Shown: positions 52,521 to 62,734 of the stretch, in pieces
Position numbering within the stretch: position 1 is the first letter of the stretch
Layout of the letters: each line of letters opens with the position of its first letter
Assembly (NCBI GenBank): GCA_025363815.1
Contig: JANYLB010000012.1
Location: 21,122 to 85,121, forward strand
Length of the DNA: 64,000 nt
Source of the DNA: Actinomycetes bacterium
GTDB lineage: Bacteria > Actinomycetota > Acidimicrobiia > IMCC26256 > JANYLB01
Direction: 5' to 3'
Notes under the pieces: model-generated
The model's input: only the letters and a program-made list of their open reading frames with translations
Told to the model about the DNA's origin: nothing
Databases searched by the model: none
Made by a program: the position numbers and the translations under genes

Positions 52521-53724
52521 GTTCGACGATCATCGCCATGCCCTGACCGCCACCGACGCACATCGTCTCGAGCCCGTAGCGTCCGCCCCGGTCCTCCAGG
52601 CCGTTCAGGAGCGTTGTCATGATGCGAGCGCCGGTCATGCCGAACGGGTGGCCGAGTGCGATGGCACCGCCGTTCACATTGAGCTTCTCCCACGGGATTC
52701 CGAGGTGCTTCGCCGACGGAACGACCTGCGCCGCGAAGGCCTCGTTGATCTCGACGAGGTCGATGTCGTCGATCGAGAGTCCGGCGCGGGCGAGGGCACT
52801 ACGGCTCGCGTCGACCGGTCCGAGCCCCATGATCTCTGGGTCCAGCGCGGAGACCCCGCTCGAAACGATCCGAGCGATGGGGGTGATGCCGAGCTGCGTT
52901 GCTCTGGTGTCGCTCATGACCACAACGGCCGCGGCACCGTCGTTCAGTGGACACGCGTTACCCGCCGTGACCGAACCGTCGGGGCGGAACACGGGCTTCA
53001 AACCCGCGAGCTTCTCGACGGTCGTGCCGTCACGTGGACAGTCGTCGATCGCGACGACAGCGCCGTCGGGTGTGGTGATCGGGGTGATCTCCCGCTCGAA
53101 GAAGCCATTGCCCTGTGCCGCTACGGCCCGCTGCTGCGACCGCGCCGCGAACTCGTCCATCTCGTTGCGCGTCACGCCTTCGATCTCGGCAACGTTCTCC
53201 GCTGTCTGACCCATCGCGATGTAGACGTCAGGGACGCCGGCGAACGGTGTCCACGCGCCTTGCCCGCCGGCAGAGCGGGCCTTGCTGCGCGCCATCGCGT
53301 CGCCGTGCACCGCCTTGTTGATCGTTCCGGGCATGCCGTCGGACTTGCCCAGACCGAATCGGCTCACGCACTCGACGCCCGCCGCGATGAACACGTCGCC
53401 TTCGTCGGCGCGGATCGCGTGCGCAGCCATGCGGATGGTCTGCAGCGATGACGAGCAGTACCGGTTGACGGTCGTGCCCGGCACCCCCGCCAGTCCGGCC
53501 TGAATGCTGACAACCCGAGCGAGGTTGTACCCCGCCTCCCCTGCCGGCTGGGCGCAGCCCAACATCAGGTCTTCGATCTCGCCCGGGTCGAGCTGCGGAA
53601 CCTGGGCCAGCACCGCGCGGACGATCGTCGCGGCGAGGTCATCGGGGCGCACGTCGACCAGCGATCCCTTGTTGGCCCTCCCGATCGGGCTTCGGGCGGT
53701 GGCGACGATCACGGGAACGGACAT
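52510..53724 (-). CDS. Acetyl-CoA acyltransferase (thiolase, FadA type)
   Basis: A 404-residue classical thiolase with all catalytic parts: NRYCSSSLQT (Cys90), NVNGGAIALGHPFGMTGAR (His) and MCVGGGQGMAMIVERL (second Cys). It thiolyses 3-ketoacyl-CoA or condenses acetyl-CoA. GGAGA seven bases before the ATG at 53724 is a clear ribosome site. Specificity cannot be read; steroid side-chain beta-oxidation is likely from context. Confidence 0.88.
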   Translation of the reverse strand: MSVPVIVATARSPIGRANKGSLVDVRPDDLAATIVRAVLAQVPQLDPGEIEDLMLGCAQPAGEAGYNLARVVSIQAGLAGVPGTTVNRYCSSSLQTIRMAAHAIRADEGDVFIAAGVECVSRFGLGKSDGMPGTINKAVHGDAMARSKARSAGGQGAWTPFAGVPDVYIAMGQTAENVAEIEGVTRNEMDEFAARSQQRAVAAQGNGFFEREITPITTPDGAVVAIDDCPRDGTTVEKLAGLKPVFRPDGSVTAGNACPLNDGAAAVVVMSDTRATQLGITPIARIVSSGVSALDPEIMGLGPVDASRSALARAGLSIDDIDLVEINEAFAAQVVPSAKHLGIPWEKLNVNGGAIALGHPFGMTGARIMTTLLNGLEDRGGRYGLETMCVGGGQGMAMIVERLT

Positions 53725-53827
53725 GCAGGTCTCCTGGACTGGGGCGGATGCCGACACCCTATTTGCCCGGGCCGACCGTTTGGCCCACGGAGATCCACCG
53801 ACCGGTCCGAATCGCTACCCTCGCAGC

Positions 53828-54673
53828 ATGCGCACCCGAGGCGGGGTCGAGGATCTCGTCGTCGTCGACCTCGACGATCCTGACGAAGTCGCGAGTCGAG
53901 GCCCGACAGCACAGCGCCACCACTTCGAGGATCGCTACGCGGAGCTGCCTTTCGGCCTCGGGACGGTCCCTCGCCGCCTCGACCACACCCCCTGGTACCT
54001 GCGCCCACGCGTCTTGGCCTTCATCGCGATCGCACTGATCGGCTTCGTTGCTCTCGCCGGCGGCAGCGGCAGCGAAGTGGCGGGTGAGCCCGCCCTCCCC
54101 TTGATCGAGGCCCGCACGCACGTGCACCTGATACTGCAACACAACCAGACGTCGACAGTCCTCGATGTCGACGGTGCCCTCCTGCGACCGGTTCTGCCGT
54201 CCGACATCTCGATGTGTTGCCAGGCGCCGGAGCCCACCGACACCGTCGGCACCTCACCCGGCCGAGAGCTGATCGCGCGGGGCAGGCGAATCATCGCCTG
54301 GCTGTCCATTTCGTGCCGCCGGTGCGCGCTCACCGCCACCGACACGTCGTCGGGCCGCACCCGTACGATCGCCACCTACGACCCAGGAGGCCGCCCGCTC
54401 GCGGCCTCGATATCGCCGGACGAGCGATCCGTGGCCCTGCTCGACTCCACCGGGATCGGCCGCATGGGTGTCCGTGTCGTGAACCTTCGTACCGGCCGGG
54501 TCACCACCGCCGGTGTCGTCACCAACAGGGCCCTGATGACCTGGTCCCGTGACGGTCGTTGGCTCTTCGCACCGTCGGGGATCGATCTCGTCGCGATCGA
54601 CAGCCGGCGAGGTCTCGCCGCCAGGGTCGACCTGCACGTTCCACCATTCGAGAGCTTCGGAGCTAGCTTCTGA
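53828..54673 (+). CDS. Hypothetical single-pass membrane protein with beta-rich outer domain
   Basis: A 281-residue protein: about 60 cytoplasmic residues, one membrane helix (VLAFIAIALIGFVALAGG), and an outer domain with repeats such as PDERSVALLDSTG and WSRDGRWLFAPSG that recall beta-propeller blades. Two Cys pairs are present (CC and CRRC). TACCCT six bases before the ATG (53816-53821) predicts a leaderless start. It has no catalytic motif and no known function, and it is divergent from the thiolase. Confidence 0.65.
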   Translation: MRTRGGVEDLVVVDLDDPDEVASRGPTAQRHHFEDRYAELPFGLGTVPRRLDHTPWYLRPRVLAFIAIALIGFVALAGGSGSEVAGEPALPLIEARTHVHLILQHNQTSTVLDVDGALLRPVLPSDISMCCQAPEPTDTVGTSPGRELIARGRRIIAWLSISCRRCALTATDTSSGRTRTIATYDPGGRPLAASISPDERSVALLDSTGIGRMGVRVVNLRTGRVTTAGVVTNRALMTWSRDGRWLFAPSGIDLVAIDSRRGLAARVDLHVPPFESFGASF

Positions 54674-54712
54674 GCGCACAAGGTCGACGCCCCGAGCCGC
54701 CGGCACAAGCCA

Positions 54713-55495
54713 CTACGCGGGCATGAAGGCGCCGCCATCGACGCAGAGGACCTGACCGGTCACGAGCCTGGCGTCGTCGGAGGCGAAGTACACCGCAGTT
54801 CCGGTTAGGTCTTCCGGCTCGAGCTTCTTCTTCATCGCGCTCATGAACTCGGGGATCATGTCGATGAACTCCGGCGGCACGATCTTCTTCGTTGCCTCGG
54901 TCATCGTTACCCCGGGCGCGATGCAGTTCACGGTGACGTTGTAAGGGCCGAGCTGTCCGGCGAGGAACTTGGTGAGCCCGATGACGCCCCACTTGGTCTG
55001 GCTGTAGCTGAACGCGCTGACCTCGTGGAACTCCCCCATGTCCATCGGGATGTTGTATGTGTATGCCGCACCCGAAGACTGGTTGATGATCCGACCACCG
55101 CCGTTCTTCACCATCACCGGCGCGCACGCCCTGGCCATGAGCCAGGCGCCGTGGAGGTTAACGTTGAACACCATCTTCAGGTACTCGAAATCGTTGTTCG
55201 CGTTGTCGATGTCGTAGTAGATCGCCGCGTTGTTGATGAGGATGTCGATCGTGCCGTGCTGAGCCTCGACCGCGGCGGCGCACGCATTGGCCGACTCCTC
55301 ACTCGAGATGTCTGTCTTCACGAACGTCGCGTCACCCTGGCCTGCGAGCCGCTTCATCGCGGAGGCGGCTCGTTCCTCGTTGAGCTCCGCGACCACGACC
55401 TTCGCCCCTTCGGCGAGGAACCGCTCCGCGTACGCGAGGCCGATGCCCTGGCCCGCGCCGGTGATGATGGCGACCTTGTCGTCGAGACGACCCAT
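54713..55495 (-). CDS. Short-chain dehydrogenase/reductase
   Basis: A 260-residue SDR: VAIITGAGQGIGLAYAERF, NNAAIYYDID, NQSSGAAYTYN and YSQTKWG, with the Tyr/Lys pair intact. The insert between Ser and Tyr (IPMDMGEFHEVSAF) is unusual. AAGGAG precedes the ATG by seven bases. It lies 79 bp downstream of a hotdog gene on the same strand, so both probably serve the same acyl-CoA or steroid route. Confidence 0.82.
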   Translation of the reverse strand: MGRLDDKVAIITGAGQGIGLAYAERFLAEGAKVVVAELNEERAASAMKRLAGQGDATFVKTDISSEESANACAAAVEAQHGTIDILINNAAIYYDIDNANNDFEYLKMVFNVNLHGAWLMARACAPVMVKNGGGRIINQSSGAAYTYNIPMDMGEFHEVSAFSYSQTKWGVIGLTKFLAGQLGPYNVTVNCIAPGVTMTEATKKIVPPEFIDMIPEFMSAMKKKLEPEDLTGTAVYFASDDARLVTGQVLCVDGGAFMPA

Positions 55496-55574
55496 GATGA
55501 TGCTCCTTCTTGAGATGTCGGCCTTGAGGTGTCGGCTCGCCGACGGGTTGGCGGACCGAGCTGTTGATCGGGGC

Positions 55575-56075
55575 TTACTTGGGCTTGCGAGCGATGAGGT
55601 TGAACGTCTCGGTCACGACCGGTGTGCCGTCGGCGGCGTCGGTCCACTTCGTGGTGATCACCACGAAGGTCATGAGCGCACTGTCGGATTCCTTCTCGTA
55701 GATGTCGACGACCTCGCCCGCGCCATCGAGCACCATCCCGACCTCGACGGTTGCGTGGTAGGTGAACTCCTGCTCGCCATGCAGCACGAGCGCGCCCTGA
55801 CCGAACAGCGTCCCCATCACCTTGTGCATGGGATTCTCGCCGCCGGTCGGGTCAGCAGGCTGCTCCTCGGCGAACGATCCCCAGAACGGCAACGCGAACG
55901 TGAACGTGGGCGGCGCGGGGATGTTCCCGAAGCCCGCTGCAGCTGCGGCCGCGGCATCGTGGTACACGGGGTTGTCGTCCTTCACCGCGTCCGCGAACGC
56001 GGTAACCGGCCCGCGTTCAACGCGCACCCGCTTCGCCGTCGTGGGCTTACCGATGATGCTCCTGTCGACTGCCAT
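55575..56075 (-). CDS. MaoC-like N-terminal hotdog dehydratase subunit
   Basis: A 166-residue hotdog protein of the FAS1-dehydratase/HadA type: RVERGPVTAFADAVKDDNPVYHD, PAPPTFTFALPFWG and LHGEQEFTYHATVEVG. It lacks the Asp/His of active MaoC subunits and probably needs a catalytic partner, which is not next to it. GAGGGAG precedes the ATG. It is divergent from an SDR gene across a perfect TGAC palindrome. Confidence 0.78.
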   Translation of the reverse strand: MAVDRSIIGKPTTAKRVRVERGPVTAFADAVKDDNPVYHDAAAAAAAGFGNIPAPPTFTFALPFWGSFAEEQPADPTGGENPMHKVMGTLFGQGALVLHGEQEFTYHATVEVGMVLDGAGEVVDIYEKESDSALMTFVVITTKWTDAADGTPVVTETFNLIARKPK

Positions 56076-56121
56076 CTCTGTCCGCTCCCTCTTGGCGCCA
56101 CGCTGCGGGTGCCGATTATGG

Positions 56122-56135
56122 TGACGCCGGCGTCA
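56122..56135. promoter_or_regulatory. Perfect TGACGCCGGCGTCA palindrome
   Basis: This 14-bp full palindrome has the TGAC-N6-GTCA core and lies in the 89-bp region between the divergent hotdog and SDR genes, 29 bp from the SDR start. Confidence 0.55.
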
Positions 56136-56164
56136 GTTTTCATTTCCGGGGGAGGATCACGCAA

Positions 56165-57100
56165 ATGGGCATGCTCGACGGCAAGGTTGCCATCGTCACG
56201 GGAGCCGGAAACGGGGTCGGGCGCGGCGAAGCCGTGATGCTCGCCGACCACGGCGCGAAGGTGGTTGTCAACGACCTAGGCACCTCGGTCAGCGGCGACG
56301 GCGCCGACCAGAAGATCGCCGATCAGGTGGTCGAGGTCATCAAGAGCCGAGGCGGTGAGGCAGTCGCGAACGGCGACAGCGTCTCCGATTACGACGGCGC
56401 CAAGAACATCGTCAAGACCGCCATCGATACCTTCGGGCGGCTCGACATCCTCGTCAACAACGCCGGGGTCCTGCGAGACAAGATGATGTTCTCGATGGCG
56501 CCAGAAGACTTCGACGCCGTGATCAAGGTCCACCTCTACGGAGGGTGGAACACGATGCGTCATGCGTCGGAGTACTGGCGCAACGAGTCGAAGGAAGGCC
56601 GCCAGCCGAGCGCCGCGATCATCAACACCGTCTCCAGTGCAGGCCTCCAGGGGCAGGCGAGCCAGATCAACTACGGCGCGGCCAAAGCCGGGATCGCCGC
56701 AATGACTGTCATCGCCAGCCTTGAGCTCAGCCGCTACGGCGTGCGAGCCAACTGCATCGGCCCCGGCGGTTTGACCCGCATGGTCGGTCAGACCATGAAA
56801 GATGTCGAGGTTCGCAACCCCGAGGAATACGAGACGTTCGACCGCATGAACCCGGGCAACTCCGCCCCCGCGGTCGTCTGGCTCGCCTCCGACGACTCGA
56901 AGCCGATCACGGGCCAGGTGCTCCGAATGGTCGGAAACTCCCTCTGCGTGTACAAGCCGTGGGAGATGGGCGAAGAGTTCTTCGCCGCCGACAAAGAAGG
57001 CAACGCGACCCAGTGGGATCCGGCCGACATCGGGCGGATCCTCGGCCGCTACCACTTCCGCACTTCCAACCCGGGCATCGACGCACAGCAACGGCGGTAG
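56165..57100 (+). CDS. SDR, Hsd4/MFE-2-type 3-hydroxyacyl-CoA dehydrogenase-like
   Basis: A 311-residue SDR related to the one at 51579: VTGAGNGVGRGEAVMLADHGAKVVVNDLG, NNAGVLRDKMM, NTVSSAGLQG and NYGAAK. It resembles mycobacterial Hsd4-type enzymes that oxidise steroid side-chain hydroxyl groups. GGGGGAGGA precedes the ATG. It starts a three-gene run with an enoyl-CoA hydratase and an Ltp-type protein. Confidence 0.82.
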   Translation: MGMLDGKVAIVTGAGNGVGRGEAVMLADHGAKVVVNDLGTSVSGDGADQKIADQVVEVIKSRGGEAVANGDSVSDYDGAKNIVKTAIDTFGRLDILVNNAGVLRDKMMFSMAPEDFDAVIKVHLYGGWNTMRHASEYWRNESKEGRQPSAAIINTVSSAGLQGQASQINYGAAKAGIAAMTVIASLELSRYGVRANCIGPGGLTRMVGQTMKDVEVRNPEEYETFDRMNPGNSAPAVVWLASDDSKPITGQVLRMVGNSLCVYKPWEMGEEFFAADKEGNATQWDPADIGRILGRYHFRTSNPGIDAQQRR

Positions 57101-57110
57101 CGTCAACAGC

Positions 57111-57944
57111 ATGGCCGCCACATTTGAGTTCGAGACCCTCGGCTACGAGGAACGCGACGGTGTCGCGTTCGTCACCCTCAACCGGCCCGATCGCCTGAAC
57201 GCATTCAACTCGCTGATGCAGCGCGAGCTGAAAGCGCTCTGGCGCGGCCTGCGTAGGCACGACGACGTGCGCTGCGTGGTGCTCACCGGGGCCGGCGAGA
57301 AGGCCTTCTGTACCGGCATCGACCGCATGGAGCAGATGGGCGGCGACACCGACGAGTCCACCGACGACTCCGTGGTCGGATCGGGCTCGACGCCGTTCAT
57401 GTTCAACGACCCCGGCGACAACATCGGGCCGAAGAGCTGCGACCTGTGGAAGCCGGTCATCGCCGCGGTCAACGGCATCGCGTGCGGCGGGGCGTTCTAC
57501 ATGTTGGGCAAAGTCGAGTTCATAATCGCCTCCGAGACCGCGACATTCTTCGACCCGCACGTCACCTACGGCATGACCGCGGCGTACGAGCCGATGCACA
57601 TGGCCGGGATCATGCCGTTCGGCGAAATCATGCGTCTGACGCTGCTCGGCAACCACGAGCGGTTGTCGGCCAACCGGGCCTACGAGATCGGGCTCGTCTC
57701 CGAGGTCGTCCCCTTCGAGCAGCTGGCCGAGCGCGCCGGATGGGCCGCACAGGTGATCGCCGACCGGCCCGCGCTCGCGGTCGAAGGGTCGGTGCGGTCG
57801 ATCTGGGCCGCCCGCGAATTCGGGCAACGACAGGCGCTGCGGCTCGGGTACGCGTTCGTGGCGATGGGCACGAACCAGGAATCGATCATCGAGGGCCAGA
57901 AGGTCTTCGAATCAGGGAAACGCATCGACTGGAGGCTTCGCTAG
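57111..57944 (+). CDS. Enoyl-CoA hydratase/isomerase family protein
   Basis: A crotonase-fold protein of 277 residues: NRPDRLNAFNSLMQ, GAGEKAFCTGIDRMEQ, AAVNGIACGGAFYMLGKVEFIIA and VTYGMTAAYEPMHMAGIMPFGE. The second oxyanion loop differs from EchA19 and EchA20, and no Glu pair is obvious. It ends directly before the Ltp-like ATG, so it is cotranscribed. Substrate inferred only as an acyl-CoA. Confidence 0.8.
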   Translation: MAATFEFETLGYEERDGVAFVTLNRPDRLNAFNSLMQRELKALWRGLRRHDDVRCVVLTGAGEKAFCTGIDRMEQMGGDTDESTDDSVVGSGSTPFMFNDPGDNIGPKSCDLWKPVIAAVNGIACGGAFYMLGKVEFIIASETATFFDPHVTYGMTAAYEPMHMAGIMPFGEIMRLTLLGNHERLSANRAYEIGLVSEVVPFEQLAERAGWAAQVIADRPALAVEGSVRSIWAAREFGQRQALRLGYAFVAMGTNQESIIEGQKVFESGKRIDWRLR

Positions 57945-59093
57945 ATGAGCTCACGCCGGGTTGCGATTGTCGGCGCCGCGCTGTCCGACTGCGGACGGGT
58001 AGACACGAAATCACCGTTCGAGCTCCACTACCAGGCCGCGAGCCGGGCCATTGCCGATGCCGGGATGACCAAGGCCGACATAGATGGCTTCGCCTCGAAC
58101 GGCATGGGCACCCTCGCTCCCGTCGAGGTCGCCGAGTACCTGGGGGTCTTCCCCACCTGGGTCGACGGCACCGGCGTCGGCGGAAGCACGTGGGAGTTCA
58201 TGGTCGAGCACGCGACGGCTGCGATCCAAGCCGGCCACGCCGAGACGGTCGTTCTCGTCTACGGCAGCACCACCCGATCCGACCTGAAAGCGGGACGGCG
58301 CAGCGCGAACCTGAGCTTCGGTGCCCGAGGCCCCGTCCAGTTCGACGTGCCCTTCGGGCACACCGTGATCTCGAAGTACGCGATGGCGACCCGTCGGCAC
58401 ATGATCGAGTTCGGGACCACGCTCAGCCAGCTCGCCGAGGTCGCGGTGTCGACCCGCTACAACGCAGGCTTCAACCCCGACGCGTACTACCGCGAGCCCA
58501 TGACGATCGACGACGTGCTCAGCGCGAAGATGGTTGCCGACCCACTGTCGAAGCTGCAGTGCTGTATCCGCTCCGACGGCGGCGGCGCCGTCGTGCTCAC
58601 CACCGAGGAGCGGGCGCTGGACCTCCCCAAGCAACCCGTCTGGGTGCTCGGCACCGGTGAGGCCACTTCACACTCCACGATGAGTCAGTGGCCCGACTTC
58701 ACCGAGTCACCGGCGAAGCAGTCGGGCAAGCTCGCGTTCGAGCGGGCCGGCCTCACGCCCGCCGATGTAGACATCTGCCAGATCTACGACGCGTTCACCT
58801 CGATGGTTGTGATGAGCTTCGAAGCGCTGGGCTTCTGCGGCAAGGGCGAGGGTGGCGCGTTCGTCGAAGACGGCAAGATGCGGCTCGGCGGTGCGCTCCC
58901 CACGAACACCGACGGCGGCGGGCTGTCGAGCTGCCACCCGGGGATGCGGGGGATGTTTCTCCTTGTCGAGGCGGCCAAGCAGCTGCGGGGCGAAGCCGAG
59001 GGTCGTCAGGTACCCAACGCGAAGATCGCGTGCGTGAACGGGACAGGCGGCTGGTTCAGCTCGGCCGGTACCACCATTCTCGGCGTCGAGTAG
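57945..59093 (+). CDS. Thiolase-fold lipid-transfer protein (Ltp type)
   Basis: A 382-residue SCP-x/Ltp thiolase-fold protein: VAIVGAALSDCGRVD, GVGGSTWEFMVEHATAAIQAGHAETVVLVYG without a Cys at the nucleophile position, DVDICQIYDAFTSMVVMSFEALGFC and a LPTNTDGGGLSSCHPG segment. It has no DUF35 gene beside it, unlike the other three modules, and may share one encoded elsewhere. A retro-aldol or CoA-ester binding role is likely. Confidence 0.75.
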   Translation: MSSRRVAIVGAALSDCGRVDTKSPFELHYQAASRAIADAGMTKADIDGFASNGMGTLAPVEVAEYLGVFPTWVDGTGVGGSTWEFMVEHATAAIQAGHAETVVLVYGSTTRSDLKAGRRSANLSFGARGPVQFDVPFGHTVISKYAMATRRHMIEFGTTLSQLAEVAVSTRYNAGFNPDAYYREPMTIDDVLSAKMVADPLSKLQCCIRSDGGGAVVLTTEERALDLPKQPVWVLGTGEATSHSTMSQWPDFTESPAKQSGKLAFERAGLTPADVDICQIYDAFTSMVVMSFEALGFCGKGEGGAFVEDGKMRLGGALPTNTDGGGLSSCHPGMRGMFLLVEAAKQLRGEAEGRQVPNAKIACVNGTGGWFSSAGTTILGVE

Positions 59094-59123
59094 CACCTCG
59101 AGTGCTGAGCCAGACCGGCCAGA

Positions 59124-59149
59124 CCGGCCTTCATGCTCATGCCGGCCGG
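59124..59149. terminator. Hairpin between convergent Ltp-like and tetR genes
   Basis: CCGGCC (59124-59129) and GGCCGG (59144-59149) can pair across 14 nt between convergent genes, overlapping the tetR stop. A weaker AGCAC/GTGCT stem lies just before it. No T-tract. Confidence 0.35.
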
Positions 59150-59829
59150 CTCACTCCTATGCCGAAGAAGCCCTGACCCACCAACCGAGCGACCGTGTCC
59201 AGAGTCTCGTCGTCGTGAGCACCGAGACCGCGCGACGACACCGCGTAGTTGAAGCGCTCCAACATCGCCATGAGCGCGCTCACCGAAGTCGCCGCGTCGA
59301 CCGGTTGCACCGAGCCGCTCTCCTCGAGTCGGACGGCAAGCCGTTTCGCGATCGCCGTGTAAGCCTTCACGCCGGTGCGCGCGACATCGCGGTCGGGAAC
59401 CTGATCTTCCATCCAGGCGCGGATCACGACCCCGTAGGAGCGGTAGATGCCGAGGAACTCAGCCAGGAAAGCGCGCAGCTCCTCGTATCCGAACTCGCCC
59501 TCGATCTCACCCAGCGCGTCGGCGAGCTCGAACAGAGAGTCGGCGCACTCGACTGCAAGCGCGCGTAGAAGGTCTTCCTTGTTGGCGAAATAGAGATAGA
59601 AGGTGCCATGCGAGGTTCGAGCTGAGCGCACGATGTCGTCGACCCGTGCGGCGTGGTAACCCCGCTCAGCGAAGACGCGGAGCCCGGCGTCGGAGAGCTT
59701 TCGCATGGTGCGCCGACCTTGCGCCCGAAGCTCCCGGCGACGCGCCGGCGTCCCTGTGACCGGTTCGCGACCGGGCATCACTCGCCGGGTGCGACCTGAA
59801 TTCTTTGGTGACGACTTGGAATTGGCCAC
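59137..59829 (-). CDS. TetR-family transcriptional regulator
   Basis: A 230-residue TetR protein. The HTH region reads KLSDAGLRVFAERGYHAARVDDIVRSARTSHGTFYLYFANKEDLLRAL at about residues 42-89. The GTG at 59829 is preferred because GGGAG lies six bases before it. The C-terminal ligand domain is unlike KstR. It is divergent from the FadD gene by 120 bp. I find no strong palindrome in that gap, so its operator is not identified; the CTGAC-type site at 61460 is 1.6 kb away. Confidence 0.83.
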   Translation of the reverse strand: MANSKSSPKNSGRTRRVMPGREPVTGTPARRRELRAQGRRTMRKLSDAGLRVFAERGYHAARVDDIVRSARTSHGTFYLYFANKEDLLRALAVECADSLFELADALGEIEGEFGYEELRAFLAEFLGIYRSYGVVIRAWMEDQVPDRDVARTGVKAYTAIAKRLAVRLEESGSVQPVDAATSVSALMAMLERFNYAVSSRGLGAHDDETLDTVARLVGQGFFGIGVSRPA

Positions 59830-59949
59830 GAATTGCTCCCTACCGGCAGGACTGACGATATCTCGGCTGTGCCCGGTCTTGCCCAAGGTCAGGCGGGTCG
59901 AGGCGCTTGCCGGGGACCTGAGCGATCTCCGAGGTTAGATTCCGTCACC

Positions 59950-61479
<1,530 letters not shown>

Positions 61480-61545
61480 GTTCTCCGAGCATGGGGAGCG
61501 AACGACCAACCCCCCGACGACGCCGAGTGAGCGGAACGATCCAAG

Positions 61546-62679
61546 ATGGAACTGGAGTTCACTACCGACCAAGAAGAGCTGCGCGATTCGGTGCGCGCTG
61601 TGCTCGCGCGGGAGTCGACGCCGGGTTTCGTGCGTCAGATCGCGGAGAAGCGCACGGCGGGCGCCGACGTCGACACCGAGCCGTTGTGGTCACAGATGGT
61701 CGAGCTCGGGTGGCCGGCTCTGACGGTGCCCGAGGCAGCCGGAGGTCTCGGCTTCGGCGCGGTCGAGCTCGCGGTCCTCGTTGAGGCCCTCGGACAGTCG
61801 ATGACGCCAGGGCCGTTGCTGGCAACCGTCTCGCAGTTCGTCCCCGCAGTGCGCGCCGCGGGAAGCGCGGCCCAGCACGAGCGGTTCTTGCGCCCGGTGG
61901 CCGAAGCGGGTCACACCGGCTCGTTGGCACTCGACGATCGAACCGGCGTCGTCACCACCGCCGAGCGACGCGGCGAAGGCTGGGTCCTCACCGGCGAGAA
62001 GCGATTCGTGATGGAAGCCCCTGCTGTCGACAGCTTCGTCGTGGTCGGCCGAGTATCGGGGACCGTCGGAGATGACGGCATCGGCGCGTTCGTCGTGCCT
62101 CGGGGCGCGTCAGGGGTGCGGGTGGATCCGGTGCGCAGCTTCGATCCGACCCGGCTTTTGGGAACGGTCGTGCTCGACGACGTGGTGATCGAGCGCGAGC
62201 AGGTGCTCGGCGAGCCCGGACCTGCCACCGCGGCCGCGATTCGGGGGGCCGTAGAAGAAGCCACCGTCGCTCTTGCGCTCGAAACCGTGGGCACGACCCA
62301 GACGATCTTCGACGCGACCCTCGAGTATGCCAAGCAGCGTGAGCAGTTCGGCGTTCCGATCGGATCGTTCCAGGCCATCAAGCACAAGTTCGCCGACATG
62401 GCGGTCGCGATCGAGCGGGCAAGGGCGACCGGTTACTTCGCCGCGCTCACCATCGCCGACGACGACGACCGGCGCACTATCGCGACGTCGATGGCAAAAG
62501 CCGCCGCCGGCGATGCCCAGGCCATGGTCAGCAAGGAAGGAATCCAGATTCACGGCGGCATCGGCTACACGTGGGAGCACGACATCCACCTGTATGTTCG
62601 CCGGGCCAAGGCCAACGCCGCGTTGTTCGGTACTTCAGCCGACCACCGGGCACGCGTAGCCGACCTGCTCGACTGGTAG
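61546..62679 (+). CDS. Acyl-CoA dehydrogenase
   Basis: A 377-residue acyl-CoA dehydrogenase. EFTTDQEELRDSVRAVLARES opens it, AKQREQFGVPIGSFQAIKHKFADM and EGIQIHGGIGYTWEHDIHLYVRRAKA are the C-terminal FAD and dimer regions. The usual active-site signature in the central part is divergent (LTGEKRFVMEAPAVDSF), a feature of FadE34- and FadE28-like steroid enzymes. It probably acts on a side-chain or ring-derived acyl-CoA after the neighbouring ligase. Confidence 0.83.
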   Translation: MELEFTTDQEELRDSVRAVLARESTPGFVRQIAEKRTAGADVDTEPLWSQMVELGWPALTVPEAAGGLGFGAVELAVLVEALGQSMTPGPLLATVSQFVPAVRAAGSAAQHERFLRPVAEAGHTGSLALDDRTGVVTTAERRGEGWVLTGEKRFVMEAPAVDSFVVVGRVSGTVGDDGIGAFVVPRGASGVRVDPVRSFDPTRLLGTVVLDDVVIEREQVLGEPGPATAAAIRGAVEEATVALALETVGTTQTIFDATLEYAKQREQFGVPIGSFQAIKHKFADMAVAIERARATGYFAALTIADDDDRRTIATSMAKAAAGDAQAMVSKEGIQIHGGIGYTWEHDIHLYVRRAKANAALFGTSADHRARVADLLDW

Positions 62680-62696
62680 AGCCCCGCCTACCCGTC

Positions 62697-62726
62697 GACC
62701 CCGTTGTCGCATCGCGAGAACGGGTC
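62697..62726. terminator. Stem with a bulge between convergent genes
   Basis: GACCCCGTT (62697-62705) can pair with AACGGGTC (62719-62726) with one bulged base, between the acyl-CoA dehydrogenase and the convergent membrane protein gene. Confidence 0.4.
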
Positions 62727-62734
62727 TGCGTGCC

